In this document: positions 41,771 through 49,007 of the stretch, in pieces
How positions within the stretch are numbered: position 1 is the stretch's first letter
How the letters are laid out: each line of letters starts with the position of its first letter
Assembly (NCBI GenBank): GCA_045540655.1
Contig: JAZQHP010000032.1
Location: forward strand, 1 to 64,000
Direction of reading: 5' to 3'
Length of the DNA stretch: 64,000 nt
DNA from: RGIG1959 sp045540655
Lineage (GTDB): Bacteria > Bacillota > Clostridia > Oscillospirales > Acutalibacteraceae
Translations under genes and position numbers: made by a program
The notes under the pieces: generated by a model
What the model was told of the DNA's origin: nothing
The model's database searches: none
The model's input: only the letters and a program-made list of their open reading frames with translations

Positions 41771-43432
41771 ATGAAACCAAAGCTTTTTGATGTCATGAAA
41801 GGCTATACCAAGGAGCAATTCTTTAAAGACCTGATTGCCGGTGTCATCGTTGCCATTATTGCACTGCCACTGTCAATCGCGCTTGCTATTGCTTCGGGCG
41901 TAGGACCGGAACGCGGTATTTACACAGCAGTCATCGCAGGCTTTCTGATCTCGTTTTTAGGCGGCAGTCGCGTACAGATTGCGGGACCGACAGCGGCGTT
42001 TGCCACCATTGTTGCCGGTATTGTCGCCAAAAACGGCATGGAAGGCTTGCTGATTGCCACCATCATCGCGGGGGTCATTTTGATACTCATGGGCGTGCTC
42101 AAGCTCGGTAATCTGATTAAATTTATTCCGTTCACCATTACCACGGGCTTCACCGCAGGTATCGCTGTCACCATCGTCTTCGGACAGCTTAAGGATTTAT
42201 TTGGTGCTACATATCCCGAAGGCATGCACACTGTGGAAACGATGGATAAATTGAAAGCGCTCTGGGCGGGAATCGACACCTTCGATTGGCGCTCATTCCT
42301 GCTTGGTGTCATTTGTCTGGCAATTCTGATCATTATGCCGCGCATTACTGATAAAATTCCCGGCTCACTCATCGCCGTCATTGTCGCTGTGTTGCTGGTG
42401 AAATTTGTGCCACCCTTTACGGATGTTGCAACAATCGGCGATCAATACGCCGATATTCCGGTGGGGTTGCCGAAATTAACCTTACCTGTTCTGGATGCAC
42501 AGTTGATCGGAGATTCACTGACAGACGGTGTCACCATCGCCGTTTTGGCCGCTATTGAATCGTTGCTGTCCTGTGTGGTGGCGGACGGTATGATCCATTC
42601 CAAGCACAATTCCAACATGGAACTCATCGCTCAAGGTGTCGGTAATATCGGATCGGTGCTTTTCGGCGGCATTCCTGCTACAGGCGCTATCGCGAGAACA
42701 GCGGCAAACGTTAAAAACGGCGGACGCACTCCGATTGCCGGTATGGTTCATGCGCTGGTGTTGTTGCTCGTGTTGCTGGTTTTAATGCCGTACGCCAAAT
42801 GGATTCCCATGCCGGCTATTGCCGCCATTCTGATTATGGTCGCTTATAATATGTGTCAGTGGCGGACCTTTGTCCATACCGTCAAAACAGCCCCTAAAAC
42901 AGACATTCTTGTGTTGTTTGTCACGTTTGTCCTGACCGTGGTATTCGATCTCGTGGTGGCCATCGAAGTGGGTATGCTGCTCGCCTGCGTGTTCTTTATG
43001 AAACGGATGAGCGATGAAACGGGAGTCAAGAGCTGGAAATATGTTCCCGAAAGCGAAGAAGCAGAACAAAAGGAATTGGAACAGCTGATGAATCTTACGG
43101 ATACAGTGCGTGTATACGAAATCACGGGACCGTTGTTCTTCGGCGCCGCCGGTCAGCTGGATCATATCGTTGTGAAAGATATGACAAAGGTACTGATTAT
43201 TCGTATGCGTAGCGTCCCGGCGTTGGATAGCACGGCGCTGAACGCACTCGAAGATCTGTATAACCGTTGTCAGAAGAGAGGGATCACCATGATTCTTTCT
43301 CATGTCAACGAACAGCCCTTGCACGCCATGCAAAAAGCAGGTTTTGACAAGAAGATAGGGGAGGAAAACTTCCGCCCGAATATCACAGCGGCCATCAACT
43401 GGGCAAAAGTATTGGTTAAAACGCAGCACTAA
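41771..43432 (+). CDS. SulP family anion transporter with STAS domain
   Basis: A 553-residue SLC26/SulP secondary transporter for sulfate, bicarbonate or a related anion. About 10-14 membrane segments fill residues 15-430, with the family signatures LIAGVIVAIIALPLSIALAI, RVQIAGPTAAFATIVAG and GGIPATGAIARTAANVKNGG. The C-terminal ~120 residues form a cytoplasmic STAS domain (TVRVYEITGPLFFGAAGQLD, IIRMRSVPALDSTALNALED). The substrate cannot be assigned; sulfate is traditional but bicarbonate is as likely, and no sulfur or carbonic-anhydrase gene adjoins. Confidence 0.94.
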   Translation: MKPKLFDVMKGYTKEQFFKDLIAGVIVAIIALPLSIALAIASGVGPERGIYTAVIAGFLISFLGGSRVQIAGPTAAFATIVAGIVAKNGMEGLLIATIIAGVILILMGVLKLGNLIKFIPFTITTGFTAGIAVTIVFGQLKDLFGATYPEGMHTVETMDKLKALWAGIDTFDWRSFLLGVICLAILIIMPRITDKIPGSLIAVIVAVLLVKFVPPFTDVATIGDQYADIPVGLPKLTLPVLDAQLIGDSLTDGVTIAVLAAIESLLSCVVADGMIHSKHNSNMELIAQGVGNIGSVLFGGIPATGAIARTAANVKNGGRTPIAGMVHALVLLLVLLVLMPYAKWIPMPAIAAILIMVAYNMCQWRTFVHTVKTAPKTDILVLFVTFVLTVVFDLVVAIEVGMLLACVFFMKRMSDETGVKSWKYVPESEEAEQKELEQLMNLTDTVRVYEITGPLFFGAAGQLDHIVVKDMTKVLIIRMRSVPALDSTALNALEDLYNRCQKRGITMILSHVNEQPLHAMQKAGFDKKIGEENFRPNITAAINWAKVLVKTQH

Positions 43433-43448
43433 CGAAATGAATCACAAA

Positions 43449-43493
43449 AACCACCCTTGCTAAACATCGTTTGTTCAGGCAAGGGTGGTTTTG
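43449..43493 (+). terminator. Terminator after the SulP gene
   Basis: AACCACCCTTGC (43449-43460) pairs with GCAAGGGTGGTT (43479-43490), loop 18 bases, followed by a short T stretch. AAAAA on the left side could serve the DUF1540 gene on the reverse strand. Confidence 0.85.
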
Positions 43494-43505
43494 CTATGCC
43501 GCATC

Positions 43506-43519
43506 AACTATACAAAATA
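43506..43519 (+). repeat. Left copy of a 14-bp direct repeat (partial dif-like arm)
   Basis: AACTATACAAAATA occurs here and again at 44081-44094, where it forms the left arm of a palindrome upstream of the recombinase gene. The two copies flank the DUF1540 gene. Only one arm is present here; the opposite arm is not recognisable. Confidence 0.7.
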
Positions 43520-43523
43520 TTTC

Positions 43524-43552
43524 TTGCAAAGTGCATGAAATTCTGCTACAAT
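43524..43552 (+). promoter_or_regulatory. Forward promoter with no forward gene directly downstream
   Basis: TTGCAA (43524-43529), 17 bases, TACAAT (43547-43552). Downstream on this strand lies the antisense of the DUF1540 gene, then the recombinase 577 bases away. It could make an antisense or small RNA, or a long recombinase leader. No terminator is visible before 43617. Confidence 0.55.
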
Positions 43553-43616
43553 AGAGAAGACGGCTTGTGCGGTTACCAACCGTCAATCGATCACGAATAG
43601 ATTCCGATCGCGACGA

Positions 43617-43949
43617 TCAGCAATGTCCGCATTTTTTGGCGAACGTATGACATTCCGTATCGCAATGACGATACGCCGTAGCGTTACCGATTTTTACGGC
43701 TTTTGCATGGCAATCCCCGTGTTTGTTGTACTGACACATGGTCGCCGTACAACGGATACCGACACAATCGTCCGGGAAACGATATGCATCGGCTCTGTTG
43801 GTGGCAGAAGCAGAGCGTTCTTTAAAGGAGTCACAGCAGGTCTCACACGCAGAGGTGGCGCGTTCGCCGCCGATCTTCACATCGGGCAGGCAACAATGAT
43901 TATCGCTGTTGTGCTCGCAGTGAACAGCCGTGCATCGAAGCTTCGTCAT
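43617..43949 (-). CDS. DUF1540 protein with two cysteine-rich repeats
   Basis: A 110-residue protein of two DUF1540 modules, each with spaced Cys/His: LRCTAVHCEHNSDNHCCLP with CETCCDSF in the first, IRCTATMCQYNKHGDCHAK with CDTECHTF in the second. DUF1540 is common in spore-forming Clostridia and presumed to bind metal; its function is unknown. I place the start at ATG 43949 with AAGGTG upstream; a TTG two codons earlier is possible. The gene is reversed relative to both neighbours and is flanked by a 14-bp direct repeat, one copy being part of the palindrome next to the recombinase. Confidence 0.88.
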   Translation of the reverse strand: MTKLRCTAVHCEHNSDNHCCLPDVKIGGERATSACETCCDSFKERSASATNRADAYRFPDDCVGIRCTATMCQYNKHGDCHAKAVKIGNATAYRHCDTECHTFAKKCGHC

Positions 43950-44081
43950 AACCAATCAACACCTTATTTGCTTTTAAATTCGTATCCGAAGAAATGCAAA
44001 GCGTCAACGGATACTGCCTAAAGTATTCCCGAAAGGAACAGGGGATATACATTATTATTTAAGCAAAAAATTCTTATGTTA

Positions 44082-44109
44082 ACTATACAAAATAAATGTT
44101 TTGTATAGT
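44082..44109. repeat. 28-bp dif-like palindrome upstream of the tyrosine recombinase
   Basis: ACTATACAAAA (44082-44092), 6-base centre TAAATG, TTTTGTATAGT (44099-44109): two perfectly complementary 11-base arms, the exact 11-6-11 geometry of Xer recombination sites. It ends 19 bases before the recombinase GTG. The sequence is not the common Bacillota dif consensus. It could instead be an operator or a terminator-like hairpin, although no G+C-rich stem or T run follows. Confidence 0.65.
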
Positions 44110-44128
44110 ATAGAGGAGGAAGAAAGCT

Positions 44129-45142
44129 GTGAATCAAGCCTATTTACGCGAAGCTCCCATGATTATCCGTGAATATTTGGGTTACACCGAAACCGTCAAA
44201 GGTCGTTCTTCCAAAACCGTTGACGAATATTACACAGACTTGCGGACGTTTTTTCGTTTTATGAAACGTCTGCGCGGCGTCGTTCCTGCTGATGTCGCAT
44301 TCGAATCCATTCCTATTGATGACATTGATCTGGCGTTTATTCGATCCATTACTTTAACCGATGTCTACGAATTTATGAATTACTTGCGTCAGGAACGTCA
44401 CAACAGCAATAAAACGCGTGCACGTAAAACAACCTCGCTTCGCATGTTTTTTCGCTATTTAACGGATAATACACATCAATTGGACACGAATCCGTTGCGA
44501 GCTGTGGATATTCCCAAAACCGCCAAAACACTGCCTCGATACCTGACATTGGATCAATCGAAACAATTGTTGGCAGCCGCAGCTTCCGGCGGTGATTTTG
44601 CCGCCAGAGATTATTGTATGTTGACGATTTTCCTGAATTGTGGTTTGCGACGCGCGGAACTCGCCGCGATCAATTTACAGGATATACGCCCGGATAATAC
44701 ACTCCGTATTAAAGGCAAAGGAAATAAACAACGAGTAGTTTATTTGAACGACGCCTGTCAGCAAGCACTTCAGGCGTATCTGGCTGTACGTCCGCGGGAC
44801 GGTGTTCAGGATCGCGAAGCCTTGTTTTTAAGCCGCCTGAAAAAGCGTATCAGCTTACAAGGCGTTCACTATGTGGTCAAGCGATATCTCGAGCAGGTCC
44901 CCGGTGCCGAGGATCTGTCAACGCATAAGCTACGCCACACCGCCGCTACAATGATGTATCAGCACGGTCATGTGGATATTCGTGTACTACAAGCACTGCT
45001 GGGACACGAGAATCTCGGTACGACCGAGATTTACACGCATTTGAACGATCAACAGATCCAGGACGCTGTCAACAGCAATCCGTTAAACGATGTCAAAACG
45101 CCGTCGTTTCATACCCATACAGATTCCTCTGATAATGCATAA
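44129..45142 (+). CDS. Tyrosine recombinase (XerC/D- or XerS-like)
   Basis: A complete 337-residue site-specific recombinase. An N-terminal SAM-like DNA-binding domain (about 12-112, ending MFFRYLTDN) precedes the catalytic domain with all active residues: Arg174 in CGLRRAEL, a beta-hairpin lysine in KGKGNKQR, His266 and Arg269 in STHKLRHTAA, His293 in LLGHENLGTT and the nucleophile Tyr302. The length and large N-domain are a little beyond XerC/D (about 300) and approach single-recombinase XerS. GTG 44129 follows GGAGG. No other phage or integrative-element genes are near; an 11-6-11 palindrome lies directly upstream. Chromosome-dimer resolution or a local switch are both possible. Confidence 0.9.
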   Translation: MNQAYLREAPMIIREYLGYTETVKGRSSKTVDEYYTDLRTFFRFMKRLRGVVPADVAFESIPIDDIDLAFIRSITLTDVYEFMNYLRQERHNSNKTRARKTTSLRMFFRYLTDNTHQLDTNPLRAVDIPKTAKTLPRYLTLDQSKQLLAAAASGGDFAARDYCMLTIFLNCGLRRAELAAINLQDIRPDNTLRIKGKGNKQRVVYLNDACQQALQAYLAVRPRDGVQDREALFLSRLKKRISLQGVHYVVKRYLEQVPGAEDLSTHKLRHTAATMMYQHGHVDIRVLQALLGHENLGTTEIYTHLNDQQIQDAVNSNPLNDVKTPSFHTHTDSSDNA

Positions 45143-45143
45143 T

Positions 45144-45179
45144 AAAAATCGGTTGTGCCCGACAGCACAACCGATTTTT
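45144..45179. terminator. Bidirectional terminator between recombinase and DUF624 gene
   Basis: AAAAATCGGTTGTGC (45144-45158) pairs perfectly with GCACAACCGATTTTT (45165-45179) around CCGACA. Confidence 0.95.
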
Positions 45180-45192
45180 ATGTTATAAATTT

Positions 45193-46137
45193 TTAAATGG
45201 TATCGTCATCGCTTCCCCTTTGGCGACGGCGAAGCTGCTTCAAATCCCGCTCACTGTATTGTTTCGGGATGGTAGTGTCTTCGGATTCTACAGAAGAGGG
45301 CTCTTCCCGTCCTCTGTCCTTAAACACGACATCGCCCTCCTCCCCATCTTCTTCATCATCGAAGAGGTTCAACAGCTTCTTGTCCTTTTTGGCTTCGGGA
45401 TGCTCCTTATAATACGGATCGATCATATGCGTTTTGATGACAGGAAACACACAAAACTGAATAATCAGCGCACGAATCGCCGGGAAGAACAACACCGTAA
45501 ACACCAAAAACAGAATCGGAATCAGTGCTTCCTCAAAAATATATGCCACCGCAAACGGCAGTCCGAAGAAAAACGCATAGGTCAGCACCAACCCGACGGA
45601 AATGATAATATTCTCCTTAAGACCAACACTGGACAGCAACAAGCTGTTCTTGTACAGCGAGCGAAGATCGAGGTCAAACGTGACAAGCAGGAAATTGATG
45701 TAATACTTAATGAAAGTAAACACAATGAAAATGCAACCCGAAATGACCAGTCCCGCTTTATAGAACAGACCGGCATTCCACGCAGAATAATAAAATACCA
45801 TCGCAAAAATCAGCGCCGCTGTAATCAGCAGATTGATGATACCGACAGGCAATGCCTGTTTCCAATTCTTCTTAATCGTGCCGAAGAAGTCCGACGCTGT
45901 CATCACAGGCTTTTCGCGCGAAAAGTTTCTGGTGATATACGTCATACCGGCATCCGCCAGACCAACCGTCAATACCGGAAGACTGCACAGCCAGTACATC
46001 AGACTGATCGGAATAAATTTCCAGAATTTTTCAAAGAAAATGGAAAAGAACAACGCGAGACCTTTCTTTTTCGGCGCATGTTTATCCACACCGGGCCCCG
46101 CTTTGTTATAATCGAACATTTTTCCGAACAATCCCAT
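45193..46137 (-). CDS. DUF624 (YesL-like) membrane protein
   Basis: A 314-residue membrane protein beginning MGLFGKMFDYNKAGPGV, with about five or six helices, in the DUF624/YesL family: the characteristic start region (FWKFIPISLMYWLCSLPVLTVGLADAGMTYITRNF) is recognisable. Residues ~250-314 form a charged tail (DDEEDGEEGDVVF, RQRGSDDDTI). DUF624 genes often accompany carbohydrate ABC transporters, but none is present here. AAAGGGG precedes the ATG at 46137. Function unknown. Confidence 0.85.
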   Translation of the reverse strand: MGLFGKMFDYNKAGPGVDKHAPKKKGLALFFSIFFEKFWKFIPISLMYWLCSLPVLTVGLADAGMTYITRNFSREKPVMTASDFFGTIKKNWKQALPVGIINLLITAALIFAMVFYYSAWNAGLFYKAGLVISGCIFIVFTFIKYYINFLLVTFDLDLRSLYKNSLLLSSVGLKENIIISVGLVLTYAFFFGLPFAVAYIFEEALIPILFLVFTVLFFPAIRALIIQFCVFPVIKTHMIDPYYKEHPEAKKDKKLLNLFDDEEDGEEGDVVFKDRGREEPSSVESEDTTIPKQYSERDLKQLRRRQRGSDDDTI

Positions 46138-46153
46138 TTAGAATCGACCCCTT

Positions 46154-46774
46154 TTACTGTCCAAAGACTATTTTCATTCCTGTTTGTATCAACGCCGCTA
46201 TCAGCACAAAAACAATTCCTACAGGCAACCAGACAACGCTTTGCAAAAAGCATCGATGCCCGTGAATACCGCTGTTGCCGTATGACAGCACTCCTTTGGC
46301 GATGGCAGATGAGACATGCAGTGCTCGCTCGCCCATACCGACAACAGCCGTCATATACATAAGCGCGGGCAGACACGATAGCAGCATGGACATACCCCAG
46401 CCGTATTGTTGGTAGCATCCGCATTGATGCATACCGATCTGAAAGCCGGCAATCCATTCTGCCGCCACAATAATCGGCCAACCAAACGCACACTGTCCAG
46501 CCAAAAATAATATCGCTAAAATCACGAACCATAAGAAAGCCGTTGACAATATCGATTGTATGTTCAGGATGCCGCCGTTATCGACGCCGAAATGCAACGC
46601 TGTTCGCCATTCGGAAAAAGCTGTTGAAACGAATGCATCGTATGTAACCACACCGGTCACAATTCCGAGCCACAGCGCCATCATCAACGGTACACAGCCC
46701 ATATGTTGTCGCAAACCGTGCCCGGAACGCACTCGGAACAACCGATTGCGTCGACGATATATTCCGCGTTTCAT
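46154..46774 (-). CDS. SpoIIM-like (DUF95) membrane protein
   Basis: A 206-residue protein with about five membrane helices and a basic N-terminus (MKRGIYRRRNRLFRVR). The central pattern FGWPIIVAAEWIAGFQIGMH, then QQYGWGMSMLLSCLPALMYM, resembles SpoIIM, the stage II sporulation protein of the SpoIIDMP engulfment complex. Start ATG 46774 has GGGGAG 8 bases upstream, whereas longer readings pass through a promoter-like TATACT at about 46812. SpoIID and SpoIIP are not in the window. I take it as SpoIIM or a paralogue, with moderate certainty. Confidence 0.68.
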   Translation of the reverse strand: MKRGIYRRRNRLFRVRSGHGLRQHMGCVPLMMALWLGIVTGVVTYDAFVSTAFSEWRTALHFGVDNGGILNIQSILSTAFLWFVILAILFLAGQCAFGWPIIVAAEWIAGFQIGMHQCGCYQQYGWGMSMLLSCLPALMYMTAVVGMGERALHVSSAIAKGVLSYGNSGIHGHRCFLQSVVWLPVGIVFVLIAALIQTGMKIVFGQ

Positions 46775-46865
46775 AAGCCGCTCTCCCCTTCGTCCGACGT
46801 ACCGTAGTATAACATATATGTCGGACACGTCGGAATTATGCGGACAGGCTTGACTACATCGGAAG

Positions 46866-46896
46866 GAAAACAGGGCGGATCCGTTGATCCGCCCTG
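46866..46896 (-). terminator. Terminator of the TIGR04086 gene
   Basis: CAGGGCGGATC (46896-46886 on the reverse strand) pairs with GATCCGCCCTG (46881-46871) around a 4-base loop, followed on the reverse strand by TTTT. Confidence 0.82.
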
Positions 46897-46904
46897 CCAT
46901 CTGA

Positions 46905-47321
46905 TCAATGAGCTCGTCGCGTATTACGCTTGCGGGTATTGACAGCCATAATGCCGCCGAGCATTCCGCATGCGAGCATACACAAGCATTTCAAAAGCAT
47001 AAACGTCGCAGACACCGATCGGAAGATCCCGATGCCGGCAATCACGGAAACCAGGAATAATATCAGCGCCACCATCAGCCCGATCATCCATCCGTTTCGT
47101 CCGGCAACGGCCGCTCCCGTAAAGCCGCCGAACCAAGCCCCGAGCACCGCCGCCGCAACGCCGAGCGGCACCACATAAGCATGTGGAATACTCCACACAA
47201 CCGCCGCCCACGCCAACATAAGCAGTGCCAGCAGACAAGCGAGCGATCCTGCCACCGTTCCGTATAATAACGGCTTCACAATACCTTTCAGCAAGTGGGA
47301 TTCCTCGTTATGCTTTTTCAA
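46905..47321 (-). CDS. TIGR04086 family membrane protein
   Basis: A 138-residue four-helix membrane protein (LLYGTVAGSLACLLALLMLA, LGVAAAVLGAWFGGFTGAAVA, MIGLMVALILFLVSVIAGIG, LLKCLCMLACGMLGGIMAVN) that fits the TIGR04086 family, typically found next to yajC in Clostridia, often followed by the SCIFF peptide gene, which I do not find here. The start is TTG 47321, preceded by AAGGGTG. Function unknown. It lies 63 bases after yajC. Confidence 0.82.
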   Translation of the reverse strand: MKKHNEESHLLKGIVKPLLYGTVAGSLACLLALLMLAWAAVVWSIPHAYVVPLGVAAAVLGAWFGGFTGAAVAGRNGWMIGLMVALILFLVSVIAGIGIFRSVSATFMLLKCLCMLACGMLGGIMAVNTRKRNTRRAH

Positions 47322-47384
47322 CTGTTACACACCCTTTAATAAAAGTATGTTACAGACTATGCTTGTCACAACAATAATATGCGA

Positions 47385-47738
47385 TTAGATATCGTCATCA
47401 TCATCGTCGTCATCGTCCTGTGCTTCGTGCACAGTATCGCAGGACTGAATCGCCCATTTTTTAATGGTCATTTTGCTGCGATCCGCGCCGGTTTCGATCA
47501 CCAGCGAATCCTCTTTCACCTGCAGAACACGACCGCAAATGCCGCCGATGGTGGTGATTTCATCGCCAACACGCAGGTTGTTGCGCATTTGCGCTTCTTC
47601 CTTCTGACGCTTACGCTGGGGACGGATCATGACAAAATACATGACAACCAGCATCAGCACCAGAACGGCGATCGAAAGAATGTTGCCGCCGACCAATCCT
47701 TCGGTGGGAGCTGCAGTAGCTTCGCCAAAAACAAACAT
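47385..47738 (-). CDS. yajC: YajC, preprotein translocase subunit
   Basis: Small single-pass membrane protein associated with SecDF/YidC. The 117 residues comprise a short outer N-terminus, one membrane helix (ILSIAVLVLMLVVMYFVMI, about 20-38), the signature IRPQRKRQKE and a beta-rich cytoplasmic part (LRVGDEITTIGGICGRVLQV). The C-terminus is an uninterrupted run of nine aspartates before Ile, encoded by GAY codons, which is unusual. AGGAGG precedes the ATG. It follows tgt by 107 bases; secD and secF are not in the window. Confidence 0.94.
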   Translation of the reverse strand: MFVFGEATAAPTEGLVGGNILSIAVLVLMLVVMYFVMIRPQRKRQKEEAQMRNNLRVGDEITTIGGICGRVLQVKEDSLVIETGADRSKMTIKKWAIQSCDTVHEAQDDDDDDDDDI

Positions 47739-47845
47739 AATGGTACCTCCTAAAAAAATATTTAATGGTATTATACCGAATTATTCGCGGAATAGCAAGC
47801 GAAAATCCGTATATTTCCAAAAATTCATATTCGATTCACAATCGG

Positions 47846-48979
47846 TCAGATGCGCACATCCAGGCGATGCGTATATTCTCGATAGAAAGAGTCAAACGAA
47901 TCGTTATCCAACGCCTCGCGGATGCGTTCCATCAGTGTGTTATAAAAATACAGATTGTGAATAACAGCAAGACGCATGCCGAGCATTTCGCCCGATTTGA
48001 AAAGATGCCGAATATATGCACGGCTGTGACGACGGCAGGTAGGACAATCGCAGGTTTCATCAATCGGACGATCATCTTCCGCATACTTGCTGTTGATAAT
48101 ATTGCGGTGTCCGTCCCATGTGAATACATGACCGTGGCGGGCATTACGCGAAGGCATAACGCAATCAAACAGGTCCACGCCGCGATATACCGCTTCCAGA
48201 ATATTTTCAGGCGTACCGACGCCCATCAGATAACGCGGTTTATCCGCAGGCATAAACGGCTCCACCGCTTCGATCACGCGATACATTTCGTGAGCAGGCT
48301 CACCAACCGCCAATCCACCGATGGCATAGCCGTTGAGACCCATCGGAGCAATTTCTTTCATATGCGCGATGCGCAGATCGTCAAACGTGCACCCCTGGTT
48401 GATACCGAACAACCATTGTTCGCGGTTGATCGTATCAGGATTTTCGTTGAGTTTACGCATTTCCAGCTGGCACCGTTCCAGCCAGCGGGTCGTTCTCGCC
48501 ACCGATTCCTTTGCATAGGAATAGGTAGCAGGATTTTCCACACATTCATCGAATGCCATCGCGATCGTAGAAGCCAGATGCGACTGGATACGCATGCTTT
48601 CTTCGGGACCGATAAACAGCTTTTTACCGTCGATGTGCGACGAAAAGGCCACGCCTTCTTCGCGGATTTTTCGCAGAGTTGCGAGTGAAAATACCTGAAA
48701 TCCGCCACTGTCGGTCAATATCGGACCATTCCAGCCTGTGAATTTGTGCAAACCGCCGCGGCGATAAATCAAATCATCACCCGGACGTACGTGCAGATGG
48801 TAGGTATTGCAAAGCTGGACCTGGCATTTGATATCCGCCAAATCATACGCCGATACCGCGCCCTTGATAGCACCCGAGGTCGCCACATTCATGAACGCCG
48901 GAGTCTGCACCACACCGTGCGGGGTCGTCAGCTCACAGCGTCTGGCGTTTTGTTGTGTTTTAAGAATTCGAAGTCCCAT
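47846..48979 (-). CDS. tgt: Queuine/preQ1 tRNA-guanine transglycosylase
   Basis: Replaces guanine 34 of Asp, Asn, His and Tyr tRNAs with preQ1. The 377 residues include TPHGVVQTPAFMNVATSG, the substrate-binding DSGGFQVFSL, the nucleophile Asp in GVDLFDCVMPSRNARHG, YAIGGLAVGE, and the zinc site CDCPTCRRHSRAYIRHL with the final His further on. The ATG at 48979 gives the standard start. It lies 28 bases after queA; no preQ1 synthesis genes are in the window, so preQ1 may come from elsewhere in the genome or from outside. Confidence 0.97.
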   Translation of the reverse strand: MGLRILKTQQNARRCELTTPHGVVQTPAFMNVATSGAIKGAVSAYDLADIKCQVQLCNTYHLHVRPGDDLIYRRGGLHKFTGWNGPILTDSGGFQVFSLATLRKIREEGVAFSSHIDGKKLFIGPEESMRIQSHLASTIAMAFDECVENPATYSYAKESVARTTRWLERCQLEMRKLNENPDTINREQWLFGINQGCTFDDLRIAHMKEIAPMGLNGYAIGGLAVGEPAHEMYRVIEAVEPFMPADKPRYLMGVGTPENILEAVYRGVDLFDCVMPSRNARHGHVFTWDGHRNIINSKYAEDDRPIDETCDCPTCRRHSRAYIRHLFKSGEMLGMRLAVIHNLYFYNTLMERIREALDNDSFDSFYREYTHRLDVRI

Positions 48980-49007
48980 ACTGTCCTCATTTCTGCTATA
49001 AAAATTT

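Noticed and set aside
43623..44021. Forward 132-codon frame behind the 43.5-kb promoter
   Set aside because: Mirrors the DUF1540 gene, lacks a ribosome-binding site and looks unlike a protein; the promoter is kept as a possible antisense-RNA source.
44041..45180. Integrated phage or conjugative element around the recombinase
   Set aside because: No excisionase, replication, relaxase or phage genes and no tRNA target adjoin; neighbours are chromosomal genes, so only a stand-alone recombinase is supported.
45220..46362. Forward 380-codon frame opposite DUF624 and SpoIIM-like genes
   Set aside because: Basic, Gln/Arg/His-rich mirror of two membrane-protein genes.
47765..48688. Forward 307-codon frame opposite tgt
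   Set aside because: Antisense to tgt, no start signal or domain.
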